A stretch of DNA of 64,000 bases, from the NCBI GenBank assembly GCA_944337235.1, contig CALVLK010000005.1:1-64000 (forward strand), read 5' to 3'. This stretch comes from an uncultured Clostridia bacterium. Lineage in GTDB: Bacteria > Bacillota > Clostridia > Christensenellales > Borkfalkiaceae. Below, piece after piece: positions 50,900-58,906 of this stretch. Every line of letters starts with the position of its first letter. Position 1 is the first letter of the stretch. The translations under genes and the position numbers were made by a program. Under the pieces are notes generated by a model. That model was not told the origin of the DNA and ran no database searches. It saw only the letters and a program-made list of their open reading frames with translations.

Positions 50900-52161
50900 A
50901 CCTTGATCCTGTACCAATCCTCATGACTGACTGTAAATTCAAACGCGCGCAGAAGGGAGGCAGCCTCCGCCTCGTGCGCCGCGATGTAGGCGTATGCGCG
51001 TTCCGCACCCAGACGCCTGCCCTCGAGCAGCAGCTTTGCAAGCACACGGCTGCCCCAGTGGCTACGGCGATAGTCGGGGTGCACGAACAGATCGAAGACG
51101 CCGAGCAGCCTGCCGTCGCGCACGCCCATGCCCACGGCGACGGGGACGTCCCCCGCAAACGCCGCCACATAGACGCAGGCGCCGCGGATGCGCGCAAACG
51201 AGCGCAACGTGCCCCGTTCCCCCGTGACCGTACGATAGCAGCGCACCCATTCGGAGAGGGAGAGGCATTCCGCCCCGCTCTCCGGCAGGTCGTAAATGGG
51301 GGCGGTCATGCAGCGCACGCCCTCCTCCATGGCATAGCCGCTGCGCGAGAGCACCTCGTCCAGCGCCCCGTCGAGGGGGGTGAGGTGAAAGCGCGTGGGC
51401 TTATTTTCGCTGCCGTAACACATCTCGCACATGAAGAGCTTGCCCGTAATCTCCATGCGCGAGGGCAAAAAGGCGCGCACGCTGTTGAGCGCGCGGCTGT
51501 CGCAGTCGTCGTAGCGCAGCGCCCAGCCGTCGTACAGCTCCTCCCGCCGCGGCGGGAGCGCGCGGGCGCATGCCTCCTCCGTCTCCAGAATGTGCGCGAT
51601 GCGGCGCACCGCCCTGTCCGCCGACCGCCAGCCGTTGGCGCCGAAATATACCTCATCGGCGCGCACGCGGTTGTGTTTGCCACCAAAGAGCACCGCCGCC
51701 ACACCCCGCCGCTGTGCGTCGAGGCATTTATCGACGTTGTCGTCTACCAGTACGGCGATATCGTGCGCGGCACAGTATTCCCCCTTGTCTTCGACCTCGG
51801 CGACGATGCGGTCGTACGGGATGCCCCGCTTTTCCAGCCAGTCGCGGGAGATCTTTTCGGGATTGGGGAACCAGACGCGTTGGCGGGCAGTCAGAATGAC
51901 GATCTCGTGCCCCGCCTGCCGCCATGCGGAAAGCGTCTCCGCAGCGCCCGGCCGTGCCGCTGCGTCGGTAAAAGCGACCAGGCCGCCCTCCTGCAAGAAC
52001 TGCGTCACGTCGTCAAACGTCCAGTCGAGCACGTCGACAAAGGCGTTGGCGTGCTCGTCCTTGCACACAAAGGGAAGCTGCTTGCGCTGCACATACGCGC
52101 TCGCGTATTTGTATCGCTCGACGACATTGAGCGTATCGTCGATGTCAACGGCAATTCTCAT
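50896..52161 (-). CDS. HAD nucleotidase - GNAT acetyltransferase fusion in the uvr operon
   Basis: A 421-residue fusion. Residues 1-185 are a HAD phosphatase of the 5'(3')-deoxyribonucleotidase type: DIDDTLN (nucleophile and acid Asp), ILTAR (Thr), VDDNVD (metal Asp). Residues about 195-421 form a GNAT acetyltransferase resembling the Rv0428c group, with YDGWALRYDD, FHLTPLD and the acetyl-CoA region GVFDLFVHPDYRRSHWGSRVLAK; the usual first Gly of RxxGxG is His here. GGAGAGG precedes the start. The gene lies 32 bases behind uvrB and overlaps uvrA, so it should be made together with both. The domains are clear; the substrates and the reason for the fusion are unknown. Confidence 0.85.
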   Translation of the reverse strand: MRIAVDIDDTLNVVERYKYASAYVQRKQLPFVCKDEHANAFVDVLDWTFDDVTQFLQEGGLVAFTDAAARPGAAETLSAWRQAGHEIVILTARQRVWFPNPEKISRDWLEKRGIPYDRIVAEVEDKGEYCAAHDIAVLVDDNVDKCLDAQRRGVAAVLFGGKHNRVRADEVYFGANGWRSADRAVRRIAHILETEEACARALPPRREELYDGWALRYDDCDSRALNSVRAFLPSRMEITGKLFMCEMCYGSENKPTRFHLTPLDGALDEVLSRSGYAMEEGVRCMTAPIYDLPESGAECLSLSEWVRCYRTVTGERGTLRSFARIRGACVYVAAFAGDVPVAVGMGVRDGRLLGVFDLFVHPDYRRSHWGSRVLAKLLLEGRRLGAERAYAYIAAHEAEAASLLRAFEFTVSHEDWYRIKV

Positions 52162-52193
52162 CGTCCTCTCCTGTCTTTCTTTTGTATGCGCGC

Positions 52194-54155
52194 TCAGGAG
52201 CGCAGGCGGCGTTTGAGTTCGGCGATCGTCTCGCGGATCTCGATGGCGCGCTCAAAGTCGAGCTGTGCCGACGCCACCTTCATGAGCGCCTTGAGCTTTT
52301 CGATCTCTTCGGGGATATCCTTATTTTTGATCTCGGCGGTGCGCGACGCCTTGCCCGTGATGCTGAGCGTGGAGGATACCTCCTTGATGACCGTCCTGGG
52401 CACGATGCCGTGCGCACGGTTGTATGCGTCCTGTACGGCGCGGCGGCGCTCCGTCTCGCCGATGGCGCGCTGCATGCTGCCCGTCATCTCATCTGCATAC
52501 ATGATCACCCTGCCCTCCGCATTGCGGGCGGCGCGCCCGATGGTCTGCACGAGCGAGGTCTCGCTGCGCAGAAAACCCTCCTTGTCCGCATCGAGAATGG
52601 CGACCAGGCGCACCTCGGGCAGGTCGAGCCCCTCGCGCAGCAGGTTGATGCCGCAGAGCACGTCGAACTCCCCCGAACGCAGCCCGTTGATGATGTCGAT
52701 GCGCTCGAGCGTGTCGATATCCGAGTGCATATAGCGGACCTTGACGTTGTTCTCTTTGAGGTAATCGGTCAACGATTCCGCCATACGTTTGGTCAAAGTT
52801 GTTACAAGGACCCTGCCCCCCTCCTTGACGACGGTGTTGATCTCGGAGAGGAGATCGTCGATCTGCCCCTTGGTGGGGCGCACGCTGACGGGGGGATCGA
52901 GCAGACCCGTGGGGCGGATGAGCTGCTCCACGACCTGCCCCGCCTGTTCCAGTTCGTAGGGGGCGGGCGTGGCGGAGACGCATATGAGCTGCGGCACGCG
53001 CTCGTCGAACTCCTCGAAGGTGAGCGGGCGGTTGTCGTATGCCGAGCGCATACGGAACCCGTAGTTGACAAGGTTGGTCTTGCGGGCGAGATCGCCGTGA
53101 TACATGGCGCGGATCTGCGGAATGGTCATGTGGCTCTCGTCGATGAACACGAGGAAATTTTTGGGGAAATAATCGAGCAGCGTAAACGACGGCTCGCCCG
53201 GGCTTCTGCCGTCGAAATAGCGCGAATAGTTCTCCACGCCCGAGCAATAGCCGATCTCGCGCAGCATTTCAAGGTCGTGTTCGGTGCGCTGGGAGAGGCG
53301 CTGCGCCTCGAGCAGTTTGCCCGCGTCCTCAAACGCCTTCACCTCGCCTTTCAGATCCTCTTCGATCATGGCGAGCGCGTGATTTAATCGCTCCGTGCCC
53401 ACGGCATAGTGGCTGGCGGGGAAGATGACGGCGTGTTTGAGCTGCGATATGACCTTGCCCGTGACGACGTCCTCCTCGCCGAGCGTATCGATCTCGTCGC
53501 CGAAAAATTCCACGCGGATGGCGACCTCCGAATTGGACGCGGGGAAGATCTCCACCACGTCGCCGCGCACGCGGAAGGTGGAGCGCTTAAAGTCGACGTC
53601 GTTGCGCGCATAGTGGATCTCGACGAGGCGGCGCAAGAGTTCATCGCGGTCGAGCTGCTGCCCGGGGCGCAGCGAAATGCCCATGCGGAAGAACTCCTCG
53701 GGCGCACCCAGGCCATAGATGCAGGACACGGAAGAGACGACGATGACGTCGTCGCGCTCGCCCAGCGAACAGGTCGCGGCGTTGCGCAGCTTGTCGATCT
53801 CGTCGTTCATGGAGAGATCCTTTTCGATGTAGGTATCGGTGGAGGGAATGTAGCTCTCAGGCTGATAGTAGTCGTAGTATGAGACGAAATATTCCACCCG
53901 ATTCTCGGGGAAGAAGGCGCGGAACTCGTTGCAAAGCTGCGCCGCGAGCGTCTTGTTGTGCGCGATGACCAGGGTGGGACGGCCGACATTCTGTATGACG
54001 TTTGCCATCGTAAACGTCTTGCCGCTGCCCGTGACGCCGAGCAGGACCTGCGTACGAATGCCGTCTAAGATCCCCTCCGTAAGTTTTTGGATCGCCTGGG
54101 GCTGGTCGCCCGTGGGCGCGAACGGGGCATGCAGTTTGAACTCATGATGCTCCAT
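52194..54155 (-). CDS. uvrB: excinuclease ABC subunit B
   Basis: A 653-residue UvrB, the helicase-like subunit that verifies DNA damage and positions UvrC. Walker A is GVTGSGKTF, the beta-hairpin follows with [12 protein letters not shown], the DEAD-type box is FIDESHMT, motif VI is QTIGRAARN, and the C-terminal UVR coiled coil ([32 protein letters not shown]) contacts UvrA or UvrC. GGGAGGA precedes the ATG at 54155. It leads the operon uvrB-HAD/GNAT-uvrA-aminotransferase and is preceded by a LexA-type box. Confidence 0.97.
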   Translation of the reverse strand: MEHHEFKLHAPFAPTGDQPQAIQKLTEGILDGIRTQVLLGVTGSGKTFTMANVIQNVGRPTLVIAHNKTLAAQLCNEFRAFFPENRVEYFVSYYDYYQPESYIPSTDTYIEKDLSMNDEIDKLRNAATCSLGERDDVIVVSSVSCIYGLGAPEEFFRMGISLRPGQQLDRDELLRRLVEIHYARNDVDFKRSTFRVRGDVVEIFPASNSEVAIRVEFFGDEIDTLGEEDVVTGKVISQLKHAVIFPASHYAVGTERLNHALAMIEEDLKGEVKAFEDAGKLLEAQRLSQRTEHDLEMLREIGYCSGVENYSRYFDGRSPGEPSFTLLDYFPKNFLVFIDESHMTIPQIRAMYHGDLARKTNLVNYGFRMRSAYDNRPLTFEEFDERVPQLICVSATPAPYELEQAGQVVEQLIRPTGLLDPPVSVRPTKGQIDDLLSEINTVVKEGGRVLVTTLTKRMAESLTDYLKENNVKVRYMHSDIDTLERIDIINGLRSGEFDVLCGINLLREGLDLPEVRLVAILDADKEGFLRSETSLVQTIGRAARNAEGRVIMYADEMTGSMQRAIGETERRRAVQDAYNRAHGIVPRTVIKEVSSTLSITGKASRTAEIKNKDIPEEIEKLKALMKVASAQLDFERAIEIRETIAELKRRLRS

Positions 54156-54179
54156 GGCATCCTCCCATACAAAAAGATA

Positions 54180-54193
54180 CAAACATACGTTTG
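54180..54193 (-). promoter_or_regulatory. LexA (SOS) box of the uvr operon
   Basis: CAAACGTATGTTTG on the minus strand matches the Firmicutes LexA consensus CGAACRNRYGTTYG at all but the second base. It lies within a longer 22-bp inverted repeat (54176-54197), immediately downstream of the -10 box, so a bound repressor would block RNA polymerase. Confidence 0.8.
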
Positions 54194-54197
54194 TATC

Positions 54198-54226
54198 ATG
54201 TTACCCCTTTTTTCCGCAGATGTCAA
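54198..54226 (-). promoter_or_regulatory. promoter of the uvr operon
   Basis: On the minus strand, TTGACA (54221-54226), a 17-base spacer and TAACAT (54198-54203), directly adjoining the SOS box. Confidence 0.8.
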
Positions 54227-54239
54227 GGGAAAATGGCTT

Positions 54240-54575
54240 TCAGGAAAAAATAAGTTTGAGCAGCCACCCGACGAGAAAGGTGACAACGGCGCTTGCGCCC
54301 GCGAGGAGCAGGCGGAACCATACCGTTCGGGTGCGCCGCCGCCTTTCGCGCGGATAGGCGAGCCCTTCCCGGGTGAAGTGGATGACATAGGCGCGCTCCC
54401 CCTTGCGTTCGGACGGGGTATAGTCGAGAAACCCCTCCGCACCCAGGGCGTTCAGCTGATCGTCGAGGCCTTCGCGCAACGCGGGCTGCAGATCGGCGGG
54501 GGAGAGCAGAAAGCGTTCCCGCCCGCCCGAAAGGCGCAACAGCGCACGCATGAGGCTGCCGCGGGAGAGATTCAT
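54240..54575 (-). CDS. membrane-anchored winged-helix protein, second of a pair
   Basis: A 111-residue protein. Residues 3-70 look like a small winged-helix domain (LMRALLRLSGGRERFLLSPADLQPALREGLDDQLNALGAEGFLDYTPS, then a basic wing ERAYVIHFTREGL), followed by an Arg-rich stretch and one C-terminal membrane helix (about 88-110). The same plan is found in the gene before it, whose stop overlaps this start (ATGA). I know no name for it. The upstream ribosome-binding site is AAAGGGGGG. Confidence 0.65.
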   Translation of the reverse strand: MNLSRGSLMRALLRLSGGRERFLLSPADLQPALREGLDDQLNALGAEGFLDYTPSERKGERAYVIHFTREGLAYPRERRRRTRTVWFRLLLAGASAVVTFLVGWLLKLIFS

Positions 54576-54949
54576 GCGCCCCCCTTTCCGCCCCACAGCA
54601 ACAGGAACAGCCCGAGGGCGAGCAGAGTGGCAAGAAACGCCCCCGAAAAGGCGGCCGCAAACAGGGCGGCGAGGCGGCGGCGTGCATTGCGGCGGGCACG
54701 CACGAAGGCGCGCGCCCTGTCCTCGGCATAATGCCTGCCCGGGGCAAGCAGCCTCAAACAGTACACCCCGTCCTCTGCATATCTGACGTCGATATATCCC
54801 TGCGCATGCAGCCGCGACATGAGCGCCGCGAGCGGCTCGTGCAGTGCCGCGGAGGCGTGCAGAAGCTCCGCCTCTTCGATGATCTGATATCCGTCGCCGC
54901 ATATGGTATTCAACGCGCGCAAGAGCGCGCCCGTATCTCCCTCCGCCAT
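54572..54949 (-). CDS. membrane-anchored winged-helix protein, first of a pair
   Basis: A 125-residue protein with an N-terminal winged-helix-like domain (about 6-70: helices ALLRALNTICGDGYQIIEEAELL and PLAALMSRLHAQGYIDVRYAEDGVYCLRLL), an Arg-rich segment (about 75-92) and a C-terminal membrane helix (about 92-118). GAGAGG precedes the start at 54949, which follows glnS by 46 bases, so it may be read from the glnS promoter. Such tail-anchored DNA-binding domains could tether DNA or sense the membrane; this is inference. Confidence 0.65.
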   Translation of the reverse strand: MAEGDTGALLRALNTICGDGYQIIEEAELLHASAALHEPLAALMSRLHAQGYIDVRYAEDGVYCLRLLAPGRHYAEDRARAFVRARRNARRRLAALFAAAFSGAFLATLLALGLFLLLWGGKGGA

Positions 54950-54995
54950 ACACCTCTCCGCTTTGCAGTATGTGTACGGGCGGAAAAAGTTTGCG

Positions 54996-56621
54996 TTATC
55001 TGTTGTAATTGTCTTTGAGCGAGACGATCTCCGAAAGGCAGAGCTTGTCCCCCTCGCGGCAGGTCTTGTAATAGCCCGTGCGCATGAGCTGGAAGGCAGT
55101 CCCCTCCTCCACCTCGAAAAGATAGGGCTCTGCCTTGCCCATAAAGATGCGCTCGCTCTCGCGGTTCATGCGCTCGGAAAAGTCCTGCCCCGCATAATCT
55201 GCGTCGCGCAGAAGGGGGCCGTACTGTTTGATGACGGCGTCGACGCAGCAGGCGGCGTTCACCCACTGGATGACGCCCTTCGCCTTGACGCCGCTCGTAT
55301 CGGCGCCGCTGCGCGAGTCGGGCAGATAGGTGGCGCGCACTTCGACCACGTTGCCCTGCTCGTCGGTGATCGCCTCGTCGCAGCGCACGATATAGGCATT
55401 TTTCAGGCGGACGTAGCCGCCGATCTTGCCGCGGTAGTATTTGGGGGGCGGATCGAGCGAGAAGTCCGAGCGCTCGATGTACAGCTCCCTGCCAAAGGTC
55501 ACCTTGCGGGTCCCGGCGTCCTCCACCGTCTGATTGATGTCAAAATCCACTTCCTCGCTGCCCTCGTAGTTGGTGATGACAAGGCGGATGGGATCGACGA
55601 TCGCCATGGCGCGGGGGGCGCGGACGTTCAGCCAGTCGCGCACGACGGCGTCGAAATAGCTGATCTCGCACTCGGAATTGGCCTTGGAGACGCCGATCCT
55701 TGCGCAGAAGTCGCGGATGGCGCCGGCGGGGATGCCGCGGTTGCGCAGCCCGGTGAGCGTGGGCATGCGGGGGTCGTCCCAGCCGTGGACGGAGCCGTCC
55801 TCGACGAGCTTTTTCAGGTAGCGCTTGCTCATGACGAGGTTGGTCACGCTCAGCCGCGCAAACTCGATCTGGCGGGGCTTGGGCGAAAACCCGAGCGAGA
55901 TGCCCACCCAGTCGTAGAGGGGGCGATGGTCTTCAAACTCGAGCGTGCACAGCGAATGGGTCACGCCCTGCAGATAGTCGCAGATGGGATGCGCATAGTC
56001 GTACATGGGGTAGATGCACCACTTGTCCCCCGTGCGGTGATGCGAGGCGTGCAGAATGCGGTAGATGACGGGGTCGCGCATGTTCACGTTGGGCGAACTC
56101 ATGTCGATCTTGGCGCGCAGGCAGCGTTCGCCGTCGGCATATTTGCCGTCGCGCATCTCGCGGAAGAGGCGCAGATTTTCCTCCGGCGTGCGGTTGCGGT
56201 AGGGGCTCTCCTGCCCCGGCTCGGTGAGAGTACCGCGGGTGAGGCGGATTTCCTCTGCCGAAAGGTCGCACACGAACGCCTTGCCCTCGCGGATGAGGCG
56301 CTCGGCATAGTCATAGATGATATCGAAGAAGTCCGAGGCATACACCTCCTTCTCCCAATGGTAGCCCAGCCAGCGGATATCGGCGCGGATGGCGTCGACA
56401 AATTCCGTCTTTTCCTTGGAGGGGTTGGTGTCGTCGAAGAAAAGATTGCACTTGCCGTGATATTTTTCCGCCGTGCCGAAGTTGACGAACATGCTCTTGG
56501 CGTGCCCGATGTGCAGATATCCGTTCGGTTCGGGCGGAAAGCGCGTCTGGATCGCCGTGACCCTGCCCGCGGCGAGGTCGTCGTCGATGATCTGTTCGAT
56601 GAAATTTGATGCTTCTGCCAT
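54996..56621 (-). CDS. glnS: glutaminyl-tRNA synthetase
   Basis: A 541-residue class I synthetase charging tRNA-Gln directly. FPPEPNGYLHIGHAKS holds the HIGH motif; the KMSKS loop is VMSKRYL; the two C-terminal beta-barrels that read the anticodon follow from about residue 340. The acceptor-binding segment RDPVIYRILHASHHRTGDKW and the motif WDDPRMPT distinguish it from glutamyl enzymes. Many Firmicutes lack GlnRS and use the GatCAB route, so its presence is a useful lineage marker. Ribosome-binding sites AAGGAG and AAAGG precede the start. Confidence 0.95.
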   Translation of the reverse strand: MAEASNFIEQIIDDDLAAGRVTAIQTRFPPEPNGYLHIGHAKSMFVNFGTAEKYHGKCNLFFDDTNPSKEKTEFVDAIRADIRWLGYHWEKEVYASDFFDIIYDYAERLIREGKAFVCDLSAEEIRLTRGTLTEPGQESPYRNRTPEENLRLFREMRDGKYADGERCLRAKIDMSSPNVNMRDPVIYRILHASHHRTGDKWCIYPMYDYAHPICDYLQGVTHSLCTLEFEDHRPLYDWVGISLGFSPKPRQIEFARLSVTNLVMSKRYLKKLVEDGSVHGWDDPRMPTLTGLRNRGIPAGAIRDFCARIGVSKANSECEISYFDAVVRDWLNVRAPRAMAIVDPIRLVITNYEGSEEVDFDINQTVEDAGTRKVTFGRELYIERSDFSLDPPPKYYRGKIGGYVRLKNAYIVRCDEAITDEQGNVVEVRATYLPDSRSGADTSGVKAKGVIQWVNAACCVDAVIKQYGPLLRDADYAGQDFSERMNRESERIFMGKAEPYLFEVEEGTAFQLMRTGYYKTCREGDKLCLSEIVSLKDNYNR

Positions 56622-56703
56622 ATCCTTTCACTCCTTGTCTGCGCGGGGGCGCCGCGCGTTCCCCCGCCTGCGCCCGCAGGGCGGCTGCATTCATTTGGCA
56701 TAT

Positions 56704-56709
56704 AGTATA
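56704..56709 (-). promoter_or_regulatory. extended -10 box of glnS
   Basis: On the minus strand, TGC-TATACT with no good -35 hexamer. The gap 56622-56810 otherwise shows no gene. Confidence 0.45.
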
Positions 56710-56810
56710 GCATAATTGCGAAAAAAATGGTACTCTTTCGCACGGGGTTTTGCAAAAAACGCCCTCTTTTTTGCGCTTGCGCGCGAATTACCTGACGAAC
56801 GCAATGCTTT

Positions 56811-57057
56811 TTACCGCACGAGCTCTCCTTCGGGCAGGTTCGACTCTTTGGTCACGACCTTTACGGCAATTTCTTTTACGATCATTTCCTTCTTCCAAAA
56901 CGGATCTGTCTGTCGAGGTCGGGATGATATTGCGTCCGTCCTGAGGATAATATACTGCCGATTGCGGCTGTGGTCCCATGTGGGCGCCCTGTTGCCCGCC
57001 GCCAAAATTCTTTTAATGGCCTCAAAATCGACCTTGCCATTCTTCTGTAATTTACCG
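56811..57057 (-). pseudogene. nitroreductase-like remnant
   Basis: Directly behind the MFS gene the frame 57057-56811 reads LQKNGKVDFEAIKRILAAGN then RAPTWDHSRNRQYIILRTD, which looks like the FMN-binding N-terminal part of a nitroreductase. No start codon with a ribosome-binding site exists: upstream is the MFS stop. An N-terminus MEFFEAVNYRRMAR is encoded in another frame at 57073, overlapping that stop. The sequence after the RTD stretch (DPFWKKEMIVKEIAVKVV...) does not continue the family. This is best read as a gene broken by deletions and frameshifts. Confidence 0.5.
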
Positions 57058-57059
57058 CC

Positions 57060-58250
57060 TCAAAGAATTCCATTGTCTGATTCTCCTGTTTTTTCCAGGT
57101 TGTTTTTCTTTGCCACGCGGAAGGTCAGTTCCGTCATGGTTATCATCAGAACCACAAATACGGCGAGATATATGGGCATGATCTCAAAGCCGAGCAATCT
57201 TCCGAGCAGCCCGAACAGCGGCGGAATGAAGGTGGTGCCCACATAGGCGCTTGCCATCTGTATGCCGATGATCGAGCCTGAATTTTCCGCGCCGAAATTT
57301 TTCGGAGTGGAATGAATGATACAGGGATATATGGGCGCACAGCCGAACCCGATTACGACAAAACCTATCATGGCAACGACCGCGGGTGCGGGAATCAACA
57401 GCGTGACGATTCCGCAGGTGAGAATGACCGTTCCGATGATAATCATTTTTCTGTCGCCGAGCTTGTCCGTAATAAACCCGCTTAAAAATCTTCCCACCGT
57501 CATCCCGATATAAAAGAGGGAGGCGAGCTGCGCCGCCTGCTCTGCCGATACTCCTTTTACCGCAACAAAATAGGTGCTCGCCCAATTCATGGCCGTGGCT
57601 TCAGCGGCGCAGTAGGCAAAAAAGCCGATCAGAAGGAACGGAACGCCCCTTATTTTCAATGCGCCAAGCAGCCCGAAATGTTTTTGCGGCGTTATCTCTG
57701 CCCTTTTATTGACCTTCCATACCGGCAGCGTGACAAGGAGCAGAAGCGCAATGCCCAGCTGGATATAGCCGACGATCCGATATCCGTCGTGCCATGTTGA
57801 GTTTGTCAGCGCATAGCTCATAACGAACGGGCTTACAATGGTGCCAACGCCCCAAAGACAGTGCAGCCAGCTCATGTGTCTGGCTTTGTAATGGAGCGCG
57901 ACATAGTTGTTTAACGCGGCATCGACCGCGCCCGCCCCCAGTCCGTACGGAACGGCGAAGACAATGAGCATCCAGAATTTGGTCGCAAACGAAAAACCGA
58001 ACAGGGCAACCGCAGTCAACAGCACGCTTACAACAGTTACGATCCGCGTGCCGAATTTTTGCGTAAGCTTGTCGGATATAAAACTTGAAACGATCGTGCC
58101 AACCGATATCACCATGGATACGATGCCCATATATGACACCGGCACATTCAGATCGGTATGTATCGTAGGCCAGCCCGAACCGAGCAGCGAATCGGGCAGG
58201 CCGAGACTGATAAATGCGAGGTATATGAGTGCGAGTAAAAGCGAATACAT
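57060..58250 (-). CDS. major facilitator superfamily transporter
   Basis: A 396-residue transporter with 12 predicted helices in two bundles. SDKLTQKFGTR and TDKLGDRKMI are the loop 2-3 type motifs of the two halves, and GLPDSLLGSGWPTIHTDL starts the first helix. The family exports or imports sugars, drugs or other small molecules; the subtype resembles the FucP/YfkF-like uptake group but this is not certain. GGAGGAAAGG precedes the start. It sits between a broken MarR gene and a nitroreductase remnant, and its base composition looks more AT-rich than its neighbours, suggesting transfer. Confidence 0.85.
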   Translation of the reverse strand: MYSLLLALIYLAFISLGLPDSLLGSGWPTIHTDLNVPVSYMGIVSMVISVGTIVSSFISDKLTQKFGTRIVTVVSVLLTAVALFGFSFATKFWMLIVFAVPYGLGAGAVDAALNNYVALHYKARHMSWLHCLWGVGTIVSPFVMSYALTNSTWHDGYRIVGYIQLGIALLLLVTLPVWKVNKRAEITPQKHFGLLGALKIRGVPFLLIGFFAYCAAEATAMNWASTYFVAVKGVSAEQAAQLASLFYIGMTVGRFLSGFITDKLGDRKMIIIGTVILTCGIVTLLIPAPAVVAMIGFVVIGFGCAPIYPCIIHSTPKNFGAENSGSIIGIQMASAYVGTTFIPPLFGLLGRLLGFEIMPIYLAVFVVLMITMTELTFRVAKKNNLEKTGESDNGIL

Positions 58251-58273
58251 GGTCCTTTCCTCCGTTTTGCAAA

Positions 58274-58653
58274 TCAGGCAAGGTGCGAAAATTGCCTTTC
58301 CATATTTTCGGTCAGCCTTGCAGTGAGATCGATAAGTTCGGTCAGCTTTTCAAGTCCGAGTTCCGCCATTGCAAGGTTTTCCGCTTCGGCGGCGGGAGGG
58401 ATAATGGATGCGGCATATTCTTTTCCAGCTTTGGTCAAGCGGATACGCTTGTTGCGTCTGTCTTCGGCAACTTCTTCCAAAATTACATAGCCCTTCTTCC
58501 GGAATCTGGCAACCAGAGAATATCCAGAATGAACAGCTCGTTCGTCGTCAGATTTTGCTGCCTTGCGCATCTGTGATAATCGGCGTATTGCCTGTCGCGC
58601 GATCTGCAATAGGCGTTCACAAGCTCGTTGATCCTGCCCTCCGCAATATCATC
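58274..58653 (-). pseudogene. MarR family regulator broken by internal deletion
   Basis: Two frames together make most of a MarR protein. The frame 58653-58483 gives DDIAEGRINELVNAYCRSRD then RQYADYHRCARQQNLTTNEL and FILDILW before running into a stop; the frame ending at 58274 gives FRKKGYVILEEVAEDRRNKR, IRLTKAGKEY and a normal C-terminal helix. The recognition helix that should lie between them (about 25-30 codons) is missing and the frame has shifted. A promoter (58681-58709) and the palindrome TATTGCTCCAATA (58660-58672) remain upstream. The MFS gene follows 23 bases later and may now be unrepressed. Confidence 0.72.
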
Positions 58654-58680
58654 CTCCGGTATTGCTCCAATATCATACGA

Positions 58681-58709
58681 ATTATAGCATGCCGTCCCTG
58701 TATTTGCAA
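58681..58709 (-). promoter_or_regulatory. promoter of the marR-MFS unit
   Basis: On the minus strand, TTGCAA (58704-58709), a 17-base spacer and TGC-TATAAT (58681-58686). Confidence 0.7.
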
Positions 58710-58812
58710 CTGATTGATAGGGCGGAGGTTATCCAATCAAAATGAAACTTCGATATCCTCCTCTGTGTAGCTGCAATTTTTAGCGCGAAAGGTATTTTCT
58801 TTGCAATATCGA

Positions 58813-58842
58813 TTGACAAACGGGCGCTAAAACGGCTATACT
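58813..58842 (+). promoter_or_regulatory. promoter of glyS
   Basis: TTGACA (58813-58818), an 18-base spacer and TATACT (58837-58842). The leader of about 58 bases is too short for a T-box; it has only a small 6-bp hairpin (58878-58892). Confidence 0.7.
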
Positions 58843-58906
58843 ATTTAGCGTTATCGCAACAAATTCGATAAAAAATCGCCGCATTCTGCGGCTTTTGGGA
58901 GCAAAT

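Noticed and set aside
58843..58906. T-box riboswitch in the glyS leader
   Set aside because: The leader is only about 60 bases, without a T-box sequence or a specifier loop.
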